DNA of 51,396 nucleotides from Actinomycetota bacterium (GTDB lineage: Bacteria > Actinomycetota > Acidimicrobiia > Actinomarinales > Actinomarinaceae), in the NCBI GenBank assembly GCA_014239265.1, contig JAAZZH010000007.1:1-51396 (forward strand). The letters are read 5' to 3'. The notes below the pieces were generated by a model. That model was given only the letters and a program-made list of their open reading frames with translations, did not search any database and had not been told where the DNA came from. Each line of letters opens with the position of its first letter. Position 1 is the first letter of the stretch. The position numbers and the translations under genes were made by a program. Shown here piece by piece: positions 33,576 to 40,536 of this stretch.

Positions 33576-33689
33576 ATGGGATGTCCATTTGCTTACTTAT
33601 TATTCGGTTTTATGTGGGTTGTAAGAACCGGTGGAAAAATTATGCCCTTTTCAATGAGCTCGTTTAAGAAAATTAAACTTTCCAAATAG
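33576..33689 (+). CDS. 37-residue putative membrane microprotein
   Basis: A 38-codon ORF encodes a hydrophobic helix from the start ('MGCPFAYLLFGFMWVV'), a Gly-Gly turn and a basic tail ('SSFKKIKLSK'). It lies between the divergent tiny ORF and hemH. Possible -10 boxes are TATACAT at 33551-33557 or TAGAAT 8 nt before the ATG. The basic tail after one helix gives a sensible membrane topology. Function is unknown; an iron/heme link is only positional. Confidence 0.4.
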   Translation: MGCPFAYLLFGFMWVVRTGGKIMPFSMSSFKKIKLSK

Positions 33690-33722
33690 CAATTTCAAAA
33701 GCCCAATTTATCATTAAAAATC

Positions 33723-33742
33723 TAGTTAATTAACATTAACAA
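33723..33742. promoter_or_regulatory. Candidate operator 2: TAGTTAA-N6-TTAACAA before hemH
   Basis: One mismatch from a perfect 7-bp-arm dyad. It ends 4 nt before the hemH ATG, where a bound regulator would block initiation. The spacer is itself TTAACA, giving a tandem half-site. Confidence 0.55.
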
Positions 33743-33746
33743 GATA

Positions 33747-34778
33747 ATGAATGAAAAATCTCATGCTACTTTACTTGTAAACCTAGGGTCTCCTAAAGAG
33801 CTGGATAAAAAAAGTGTTAGAGAATATTTAAAAATATTTTTATCAGATGATTACGTTGTTGATATTCCAAAAATCATACAACAATTAATTCTACGACTTT
33901 TTATCTTGCCATTCAGGCCGAAAACAACACTTCATGCTTATAAACAAATCTGGAGAAAGGACGGCTCACCCTTGATAGTTTCAACTTATAAAATAGCTGA
34001 AAAACTATCTAAAAAAACTAAGTCGAAAGTTTCTGTTGCTATGAGGTACGAAGAACCAAGTATTAAAGATGCACTCATAGAACTAAGAGAAGAAGGCTAT
34101 GAAAATATTACAGTAGCTCCACTCTATCCACATAATGCCATGGCAACCGTAATAACTACTCAGGTTGAAGTTATGAAAATATCTAAAGAGTGCTTTCCAG
34201 ATGCAAACATAAAATTTATTGAACCTTTTTATGGTAACCCTATGTACATTGATGCTATGGTTAAATCAATAAAGCCCTATCTAGAAAACAATAATTTTGA
34301 AAAATTAATATTTAGTTACCATGGTATTCCAGAAAGACAGGCGAGAAAAACTGATGAAACAGGATCACATTGTTTTGAGTCAGAAGATTGTTGTGAGCAA
34401 AACACTCTAGGGTCTAAAGATTGTTACAAATCTCATACTGTAAAAGCGTCAAATCAAATTGCTAATTCACTTGGCCTAGACGATGATCGTTGGGAAATAG
34501 CATACCAGTCAAGAATTGGACCAGGATGGCTAAAGCCATTTACTGACAAAAGGCTTGCAAGTCTACCTAATGAAGGTAAAAAATCTATTGCAGTAGTGTG
34601 TCCATCATTTATATCAGATTGCCTAGAAACACTCGAAGAAATAAATATAAGAGGCAGAAATACCTTTATTGATGCAGGTGGTGAAGAAATGACCTACATT
34701 CCATGTTTAAACGAAACTGATTTAACTATAGAGCTCATACAAGACCTAGTTAAAAAAGTTAAAAATAATTTTGCTTAA
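33747..34778 (+). CDS. hemH: Ferrochelatase
   Basis: This 343-residue enzyme inserts Fe2+ into a porphyrin. The catalytic His motif is 'FSYHGIPERQARKTD' (about 190-204), and the acidic face includes 'CPSFISDCLETLEEI' near 285-300. The segment 'YQSRIGPGWLKPFTD' and the order of motifs resemble protoporphyrin ferrochelatases of proteobacterial/Bacteroidetes type more than the coproporphyrin (CpfC) type usual in actinobacteria. This is a by-eye judgement. Four Cys between 206 and 225 ('HCFESEDCCEQ...DC') might be a metal site. The start carries no clear ribosome-binding site, and a candidate iron operator lies just upstream. Confidence 0.92.
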   Translation: MNEKSHATLLVNLGSPKELDKKSVREYLKIFLSDDYVVDIPKIIQQLILRLFILPFRPKTTLHAYKQIWRKDGSPLIVSTYKIAEKLSKKTKSKVSVAMRYEEPSIKDALIELREEGYENITVAPLYPHNAMATVITTQVEVMKISKECFPDANIKFIEPFYGNPMYIDAMVKSIKPYLENNNFEKLIFSYHGIPERQARKTDETGSHCFESEDCCEQNTLGSKDCYKSHTVKASNQIANSLGLDDDRWEIAYQSRIGPGWLKPFTDKRLASLPNEGKKSIAVVCPSFISDCLETLEEINIRGRNTFIDAGGEEMTYIPCLNETDLTIELIQDLVKKVKNNFA

Positions 34779-34784
34779 CAATTA

Positions 34785-34804
34785 TTGTTAAGTATTATTA
34801 ACAA
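34785..34804. promoter_or_regulatory. Candidate operator 3: TTGTTAA-N6-TTAACAA before the iron-binding lipoprotein gene
   Basis: A perfect dyad with 7-bp arms and spacer GTATTA, 29 nt upstream of the ATG. An overlapping larger palindrome (CTTAACAAT-T-ATTGTTAAG, 34774-34792) adds a third half-site. Confidence 0.62.
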
Positions 34805-34833
34805 AAGTAAAGAAAGAATAAGGATTGTATATT

Positions 34834-35946
34834 ATGAATAAAAAAACCACTTCTGTTCTTGTCGCCTTTCTGATGATCTTCACTGCATGTACAGGTGGAA
34901 GTTCTAGAGAAGCAGGTCCTCAAGGACAACAGGGAGAAAAAGGAGATGCAGGAGAAGTTAGTCAAGATTTAGTAGAAGCTGCAGTTGAGGCTGCTTTGGC
35001 TGAAGAAGAAGCACCAATAGAGGGATCTATAGTAATTTATAGCGGAAGAAAAGAAAGTTTAGTTGCTGACGTTATAGCTGCATTTGCAGCTGAAACTGGA
35101 GTAGAAGTTGAAGTTCGTTATGACAAAAGTGCTGCATTAGCAGGTACATTAGCTCTTGAGGGAGCAATTAGCCCAGCTGATGTTTTCTTATCGCAAGATC
35201 CAATAAGTCTAGGCGTAGTTGCAAAGGAAGGACTTTTTGAGGTCTTACCAGCTGACGTATTAGACAATGTTCCAGCATGGGCAGTTGACCAAAAAGGATA
35301 CTGGGTTGGAACATCTGGAAGGTCACGCTCACTTGTTATTGACACTAGAGATACAACTGATGCAGAAATGCCTTCAGATATTTATGGTTTAAATGATGAA
35401 AAATTTAGAGGAAGACTTGGTCTTGCCCCAGGTAACTCATCTTTCATAGCTATGGTTGCTTGTATGATTGAGTCAGATGGTGAAGAAAAAGTCGCCGAAT
35501 GGTTAAAAGCTATAAATGGTCTTGGGTATACAGAATATCCAAAGAACTCCCCTCAAGTTGCTGCGGCAGATGCAGGTGAGTTAGACATTGGAATGGTTAA
35601 TCATTATTACACATTGAGAGTATTAGCTGAAAATGGCGATAGCCCAGTTAAAAATGTTTATCTTGATGGTGGATGTGGTGCAATGGTCATGCCAGCTGGA
35701 GCAGGAGTTTTATCTTCTAGTCAAAATAAACCAGCAGCTATTGCATTTATTGAGTATCTACACTCAACAAATGCACAAGAGCATTTCACAAATACTGTAT
35801 TTGAGTTCCCACTGGTTCCAGGTATTACTCCAAATGCCTTATTACCAGAAATCGATAGTTTGAACTCTCCTGAGGATTTGAACTGGTCTGCATTAGCTTT
35901 ATGGCAAGAAAAAGCAGTAGAACTAATAGCACAGGCAGGTTTCTAA
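34834..35946 (+). CDS. fbpA: Fe(III) ABC transporter substrate-binding lipoprotein with collagen-like linker
   Basis: I start at ATG 34834, which has AAGGA upstream, rather than the TTG three codons earlier. The signal peptide ends at lipobox Cys19 ('FTAC'). The linker contains five Gly-X-Y triplets (GPQ GQQ GEK GDA GEV, about 28-42). From about residue 67 ('GSIVIYSGRKESLV') the protein matches FbpA/FutA-type iron-binding proteins, including 'RYDKSAAL' and the adjacent tyrosines of 'MVNHYYTLRVL' that ligate Fe3+ in the family. It would deliver iron to the permease and ATPase encoded after the next terminator. Confidence 0.92.
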   Translation: MNKKTTSVLVAFLMIFTACTGGSSREAGPQGQQGEKGDAGEVSQDLVEAAVEAALAEEEAPIEGSIVIYSGRKESLVADVIAAFAAETGVEVEVRYDKSAALAGTLALEGAISPADVFLSQDPISLGVVAKEGLFEVLPADVLDNVPAWAVDQKGYWVGTSGRSRSLVIDTRDTTDAEMPSDIYGLNDEKFRGRLGLAPGNSSFIAMVACMIESDGEEKVAEWLKAINGLGYTEYPKNSPQVAAADAGELDIGMVNHYYTLRVLAENGDSPVKNVYLDGGCGAMVMPAGAGVLSSSQNKPAAIAFIEYLHSTNAQEHFTNTVFEFPLVPGITPNALLPEIDSLNSPEDLNWSALALWQEKAVELIAQAGF

Positions 35947-35979
35947 AAGTCATTAGATACTAATGCTATATACAAAAGA

Positions 35980-36015
35980 AAAAAATCTGGTCACATCAAC
36001 CTGGCCAGATTTTTT
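35980..36015 (+). terminator. Intrinsic terminator after the iron-binding lipoprotein gene
   Basis: AAAAAATCTGG (35980-35990) pairs with CCAGATTTTTT (36005-36015), extendable by three pairs including a G-T wobble, with an 8-nt loop and T-run. It separates the highly expressed binding protein from the permease/ATPase genes. Confidence 0.88.
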
Positions 36016-36039
36016 CTTTATATAACTCATTAACATAGA

Positions 36040-36045
36040 TATTCT
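36040..36045 (+). promoter_or_regulatory. Leaderless -10 box (TATTCT) for the iron permease gene
   Basis: TATTCT, then six bases (TATAAC), then GTG 36052. It supports GTG as the true start and gives the permease/ATPase pair its own promoter after the terminator. A lone TTAACA half-site lies at 36030-36035. Confidence 0.55.
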
Positions 36046-36051
36046 TATAAC

Positions 36052-37608
36052 GTGAAAACTCCAAAAGCACTCATAATCACTAACTTCATTATTCTTATTA
36101 CCTTCCTACTCCCTACATTTTATTTAATCTGGAGATTTCTAACTTTTAGTAGATCTTATCTAAGTTTTTTTAGATCTTGGAATGTCTTTGACTTACTTTT
36201 AAATACAATGCTTTTATTTATTTTTGTTGTTATTTCAAGCTTAATTTTAGGTTTATTGATATCAATAATCCTTGTTCGCTTTAATATACCTGGTTCCAAA
36301 ATCTTATTTACCCTATCTGTGCTTCCTTTGGTTATCCCTTCTTACATTGGAGCATTAACTTATGTTTCAGCTTTTTCTCCTAAAGGTCTATTCGTACAAT
36401 TATTTTCCAGTCTTGGAATTAATGAGATAGCTGGAATTGATGGTTTTTTTGGTAGTTGGTTAGTTTTGACTTTATTTACATACCCTTACGTCGTATTAAT
36501 TTGTAGTAGCGCACTTCGAAATCTTGATTCTACTGTTGAAGATGCTGCACGATCGTTAGGTAAAAACAGATTTAATGTTTACACACAAGTTGTAATACCA
36601 AGATTAAAAAAACCAATTATCTTCTCTGGTCTCCTGGTTGGCTTGTATGTGATATCAGATTTTGGTGCAGTCTCATTGATGAGATACTCAACTCTTACAA
36701 AGGCTATTTATAGTTATTATGAATTTAATATAAACGGCGATCCAGTTATTTTTTACTCAAGCATCTTGATAGTTTTAGCACTGCTAATAAGTTTTATTCA
36801 AAGAGGATCGGAAGAGGCAAGATCAGCGAAAGTCAGTGGAACTCCAAAAATATCTGAAAAAACTAATCTAAGCCCAAGGTCTAAAGTACTAATTTATACC
36901 TTTTTGAGTTTAATTATTTTTTCAGGACTCGTTCTGCCGATATCAGTCTTAAGCTATTGGCTCATTAGAGGACTCTCAGCGGGGAATAGTGTTAGAGCTG
37001 TGTTTGGAGGAGTTGTTGGATCTCTAAGTGTGTCTCTGTTGGCAGCACTTTTTTCTGTAGTTGTGTCGACACCTATTATTATTATGGTCTCGCAATATCG
37101 ATCAAAATTTGGAAATATTTTAGAGAGAATTATGCTCGCACTTTATGGCTTACCACATATATCTGTAGGTGTTGCAATCTTATTTATTACAATTAAAATC
37201 TTTCCAGCGATATATCAAAGTTTTACAGCTTTAATTATCTCTTACTTAATAGTCTTTCTTCCTCAAGCAATTGGAGCAGGCCAGGCGTCTATGGAGCAGG
37301 TAAAATCAAGTTACTTAGATGCAAGTGCTGGATTGGGCTTGTCAAAGTTAAAAAGTTTTTACAGAATTACTCTACCATTAATATATAGAGGCTTATTTGC
37401 AGGTGGATCACTCGTCTTCTTATCAACAATGAAAGAATTACCACAAACGTTACTACTTAGGCCAACGGGTCTAAATACTATGGCTATTGATATATGGTCA
37501 TATGCATCTGAAGGATTATTTACTCAAGCAGCATTTTCTTCATTTATTTTGTTGGCAATAAGTGCAATTCCTACTTATATATTAAGTACAAGGAATTTAA
37601 CAACATAA
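36052..37608 (+). CDS. fbpB: Fe(III) ABC transporter permease (two fused permease domains)
   Basis: This 518-residue protein has about twelve hydrophobic helices in two homologous halves, the FbpB/SfuB/ThiP layout. The cytosolic EAA loops are 'EDAARSLGKNRFNVYTQVVIP' (first half, in two parts near 162-183) and 'LDASAGLGLSKLKSFYRITLP' (second half, near 422-443). It moves Fe3+ across the membrane. The GTG start is supported by a leaderless promoter. Its stop overlaps the ATPase start by one base. Confidence 0.92.
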   Translation: MKTPKALIITNFIILITFLLPTFYLIWRFLTFSRSYLSFFRSWNVFDLLLNTMLLFIFVVISSLILGLLISIILVRFNIPGSKILFTLSVLPLVIPSYIGALTYVSAFSPKGLFVQLFSSLGINEIAGIDGFFGSWLVLTLFTYPYVVLICSSALRNLDSTVEDAARSLGKNRFNVYTQVVIPRLKKPIIFSGLLVGLYVISDFGAVSLMRYSTLTKAIYSYYEFNINGDPVIFYSSILIVLALLISFIQRGSEEARSAKVSGTPKISEKTNLSPRSKVLIYTFLSLIIFSGLVLPISVLSYWLIRGLSAGNSVRAVFGGVVGSLSVSLLAALFSVVVSTPIIIMVSQYRSKFGNILERIMLALYGLPHISVGVAILFITIKIFPAIYQSFTALIISYLIVFLPQAIGAGQASMEQVKSSYLDASAGLGLSKLKSFYRITLPLIYRGLFAGGSLVFLSTMKELPQTLLLRPTGLNTMAIDIWSYASEGLFTQAAFSSFILLAISAIPTYILSTRNLTT

Positions 37609-38633
37609 TGGTATTTAACAGTCTTATTCTGAGAGCTAGAAACCTATCTAAGTCATATGGGGCTGAATCTGTTCTTTCCAATTTTAATATTGATATATGG
37701 GAGGGTTCAATTTTCGGAATACTAGGTACTTCTGGATCTGGAAAAACTACGGCTTTAAGAATGCTCGCAGGGTTTGAATTACCAGATTCAGGAAGCATCG
37801 AAATGTATAACAAAGTAATTTTTGATCAGGAAACTAACACACCACCTGAAAATAGAAACATAGGAATGGTTTTTCAAGATTATGCATTATTCCCACACCT
37901 AAACGTTGAAAAAAATATAGCTTTTGGTCTCAGCATAGAAGAGCAAAACAGTGGGCGATTGCAAGAAGTAATAGATATGTGTAACTTGACACAATATAAA
38001 AATAAATTTCCTCAAAAACTATCAGGAGGACAACAACAAAGAGTGGCTTTAGCTAGAGCACTTGCACCAAAACCAGAGATGATTCTCCTCGATGAACCCT
38101 TTACAAGTTTAGATGCCCAAATGGCGAGAGTCCTTAGAGATGAGGTCGTGTCTCTTTTGAGAGAGACTCAAACTACTGCAATAATTGTTACACATGATCA
38201 AGAGGAAGCCTTATCGGTATGCGATATCGTCAGTGTTTTGGAAAATGGAAATGTTATACAAAGTGCAACTCCTCAAGAGATTTACTTGAATCCAATCAGT
38301 CAATCTGTAGCAAATTCAGTTGGGGATCCAAATATTCTTAAGGGATTTTCAGTAGATGGAAGAGTAGAAACATCCCTTGGAAGTTTCACCTCAGCATATG
38401 AGGGTGCTCTAGATGTATCAATACGTCCGGAGTGTATCGAAATCAACTTAGACTCTATGGGTCCTTATACAGTTAAAGAGTGCACTTTTTACGGACATGA
38501 TCAAGTTATCTCTTTTCAGAACAACAAAGGCGAGATATTCCGATCAAGATCTCTTCCGTCTGTTATTTATGAACCAGGGGATAAGATTTGTATTGAAGTT
38601 TCGGAAGTAACTACTTTTCCTTCAAATAAGTAG
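37608..38633 (+). CDS. fbpC: Fe(III) ABC transporter ATP-binding protein
   Basis: This 341-residue ATPase has Walker A 'GTSGSGKTT' (about 41-49), Q-loop 'VFQDYALFPHL', signature 'LSGGQQQRVALARAL', Walker B 'MILLDEPFTSLD' and switch His in 'VTHDQEEAL'. The last ~95 residues form a TOBE-like regulatory domain ('SIRPECIEI'). The 3' end overlaps a small minus-strand ORF by 12 nt. Confidence 0.93.
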   Translation: MVFNSLILRARNLSKSYGAESVLSNFNIDIWEGSIFGILGTSGSGKTTALRMLAGFELPDSGSIEMYNKVIFDQETNTPPENRNIGMVFQDYALFPHLNVEKNIAFGLSIEEQNSGRLQEVIDMCNLTQYKNKFPQKLSGGQQQRVALARALAPKPEMILLDEPFTSLDAQMARVLRDEVVSLLRETQTTAIIVTHDQEEALSVCDIVSVLENGNVIQSATPQEIYLNPISQSVANSVGDPNILKGFSVDGRVETSLGSFTSAYEGALDVSIRPECIEINLDSMGPYTVKECTFYGHDQVISFQNNKGEIFRSRSLPSVIYEPGDKICIEVSEVTTFPSNK

Positions 38634-38816
38634 TTTAATCTTAGATACCTTTCCTGCGATTGCTTGAAGTGCTATTTCAGTTTCAGAAAGATAATTTGTA
38701 GCTCTTTTAAAGTTATTCTCTGCAATAAGCTCTCTTGAATTTGCTAGTGACTTTACTAAAGTGTTTAATTCGCGAATTAAGTTATCTAATTCATTATTAA
38801 TTTCATTAATATCCAT
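38622..38816 (-). CDS. Small coiled-coil protein, divergent from heliorhodopsin
   Basis: I do not recognise this 64-residue ORF. It is almost entirely predicted helix with heptad-like hydrophobic spacing ('INNELDNLIRELNTLVKSLA', then 'YLSETEIALQAIAGKVSKIK'). A TAGTAT -10 box 7 nt before the ATG supports leaderless expression. It is head-to-head with the heliorhodopsin gene, with 48 bp between start codons, so the two may share regulation. A chance ORF is possible given the overlap with the upstream gene's end. Confidence 0.5.
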   Translation of the reverse strand: MDINEINNELDNLIRELNTLVKSLANSRELIAENNFKRATNYLSETEIALQAIAGKVSKIKLLI

Positions 38817-38864
38817 ATCTGTAATACTAGGGTTTAGAGTATTTAATAAAAAAGGTAAAAAATA

Positions 38865-39668
38865 ATGGAAGCAAAAATTCAGAAGCTTAAGAAATTTAAT
38901 TTAAGGATGGGATTAGTACACCTTATCCAAGGAGCAGGTTTATTTTATTTGGGAACCGTAGTAAATACAGGTTTCACAGTACCTTTAACAATTACTCAAC
39001 TTATTGGAGTTGGAACTCCTGAAGACCCATCAAGCTTCGCTTTAGTTCCAGAACTACAAATCTGGAGAGAGGTATCAAACTTCGGACCTGCAGTTGCAAC
39101 ATTTTTGTTGGCATCAGCACTCGCACATTTTCTTATATCGGGCCCTTTCTATAACAGGTATAAAGCAGATTTAATGAAAGGTATTAATAAAGTCCGCTGG
39201 ATAGAGTACTCCATTAGTGCTTCAGTAATGATTGTGTTAATAGCTTTACTTGTAGGAATTTATGATGTTTGGGCACTAGCTGGAATTTTCGTCATGAATG
39301 CTGCAATGTGTTGGTTTGGTTGGATGATGGAAGTACACAATCAATATACTGAAAAAGTTGATTGGACTGCTTATATCATGGGTTGTTTAGCTGGTATTGC
39401 ACCGTGGATTTTTATTTTTATTAATTTAATAGGTGATGGAGTTGCTACAGATGCAAACCCTCAAGGGGTTCCCCAGTTCGTAGTTTGGATATTTGTTAGT
39501 ATATTTTTCTTTTTTAATACCTTTTCAATTAATATGATTCTTCAATATAAAGGTGTAGGAAAGTGGAAAGACTATTTATACGGCGAAAGAGCCTATATAT
39601 GGTTAAGTTTACTTGCTAAAACTTGTCTAGCTTGGCAAGTATTTGCTGGAACATATCAACCAAACTAA
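38865..39668 (+). CDS. Heliorhodopsin (type-3 retinal protein)
   Basis: This 267-residue protein has seven hydrophobic helices and clear heliorhodopsin signatures. Helix C reads 'RWIEYSISASVM' (111-122), with counterion E114. Helix G reads 'WLSLLAKTCLAWQVFAGT' (246-263), with the retinal Schiff-base Lys at K252 and the preceding Ser248. Retinal-pocket histidines are at H19 and H88. A long A-B loop (about 36-62) fits the extracellular beta-hairpin. It lacks the DTE/DTD-type pump motif, and heliorhodopsins in general are not known as proton pumps; sensory or enzyme-modulating roles are proposed. Family topology is inverted (N-terminus inside). AAGG lies 10 nt before the ATG. No retinal-synthesis gene is in the window. 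Confidence 0.97.
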   Translation: MEAKIQKLKKFNLRMGLVHLIQGAGLFYLGTVVNTGFTVPLTITQLIGVGTPEDPSSFALVPELQIWREVSNFGPAVATFLLASALAHFLISGPFYNRYKADLMKGINKVRWIEYSISASVMIVLIALLVGIYDVWALAGIFVMNAAMCWFGWMMEVHNQYTEKVDWTAYIMGCLAGIAPWIFIFINLIGDGVATDANPQGVPQFVVWIFVSIFFFFNTFSINMILQYKGVGKWKDYLYGERAYIWLSLLAKTCLAWQVFAGTYQPN

Positions 39669-39675
39669 TTTAGGA

Positions 39676-39747
39676 TTATTTAATCTTTCTCCCAAAGAAG
39701 ATTACTAAAAGGATTATTAAGAAAAGCCCAATGTAGGAAAAGGCCAT
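39676..39747 (-). CDS. 23-residue single-helix membrane ORF coupled to the DUF4349 gene
   Basis: The ATG shares its first base with the DUF4349 stop (TAATG). The 23 residues form one hydrophobic helix followed by a basic end ('LLVIFFGRKIK'), resembling a TatA N-terminal helix without its amphipathic helix. It might be a microprotein or a chance ORF. Confidence 0.35.
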   Translation of the reverse strand: MAFSYIGLFLIILLVIFFGRKIK

Positions 39748-40520
39748 TATTCTCTTTTTCTCAGTTTCTTAATTAATAAGAATATTAAGAAAATTGGGAA
39801 AGCAATTATTCCGATTGAAAAAGTAATTCCAACGATGCTCTCAATCCAATTAAGGCTTCTCTCAAAATAATAATTCCAGGAAAATAATGAAATTCCAGAA
39901 CCTTCCCTGATATTTAATGTGAGTTTTGAGTAAGAAATGGCATTTGTGTAGTATTCTTTTTGACCCTTAAGCATCTCAATATCCTGATTGATATAACGAA
40001 GTTGATTTTGAACCTCTAAGCGGTCAGATGTTGTTTTCGCTTCAAGTTTGATCTCCTCAAGTGCTTCTTTTTCATTCGCCAATGAAGATAACCTTGAGTC
40101 AATATCTAAAACATAAGTTGTAACATCGTTTGCATTGATGCTGATATCTGAAAAGTCTTTAATATTTTCAACGTCGAGTATAAATTGATCAAAATCTGTG
40201 GCAGGTATGTTTGAGGTGATACTAAAACTCTTTAAGCCTTGATAATTAGTAGATAAATATGAGTCAGAAACATTGCCATTGTATTGAGTAACAAGATTTT
40301 TAAATTCATCAACTTTCTTATCAAAATTAGATGTGCTGACATCCATACTTCCATAGGCAGATTTGATGATGTACTCTCCAGGAGAAAGTGAACTACTTTC
40401 TATTGAGTCAGATGCCATCCTATATGGCTCAATGCCTATCTCAGTAAAACCCTCTTCCGTTATGTTTGCCTGGCATGCACTAAGGATTATTAATATAAAT
40501 AATGTTTTTAAAAATTTCAT
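39747..40520 (-). CDS. DUF4349-family lipoprotein
   Basis: This 257-residue protein has a lipoprotein signal (lipobox 'LSAC', C16). The extracytoplasmic region carries DUF4349 features: 'KSAYGSMDVSTSNFDKKVDEFKNLV', 'DVTTYVLDIDSRLSSLANEKEAL' and a helical 'LEVQNQLRYINQDIEMLKGQ' region (each given in part). A C-terminal membrane helix follows (about 225-252) with a basic end. It is therefore anchored at both ends. Function is unknown. It lies 16 nt after the phosphatase-like gene. Confidence 0.82.
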   Translation of the reverse strand: MKFLKTLFILIILSACQANITEEGFTEIGIEPYRMASDSIESSSLSPGEYIIKSAYGSMDVSTSNFDKKVDEFKNLVTQYNGNVSDSYLSTNYQGLKSFSITSNIPATDFDQFILDVENIKDFSDISINANDVTTYVLDIDSRLSSLANEKEALEEIKLEAKTTSDRLEVQNQLRYINQDIEMLKGQKEYYTNAISYSKLTLNIREGSGISLFSWNYYFERSLNWIESIVGITFSIGIIAFPIFLIFLLIKKLRKRE

Positions 40521-40526
40521 CTGTAC

Positions 40527-40532
40527 AGTTTA
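40527..40532 (-). promoter_or_regulatory. Leaderless -10 box (TAAACT) for the DUF4349 gene
   Basis: Minus-strand TAAACT, six bases (GTACAG), then ATG at 40520. Confidence 0.5.
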
Positions 40533-40536
40533 ACTA

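Noticed and set aside
38865-39668. Considered a proton-pumping (type-1) rhodopsin
   Set aside because: The helix C pump motif (DTE-like) is absent, and helices C and G match heliorhodopsin signatures.
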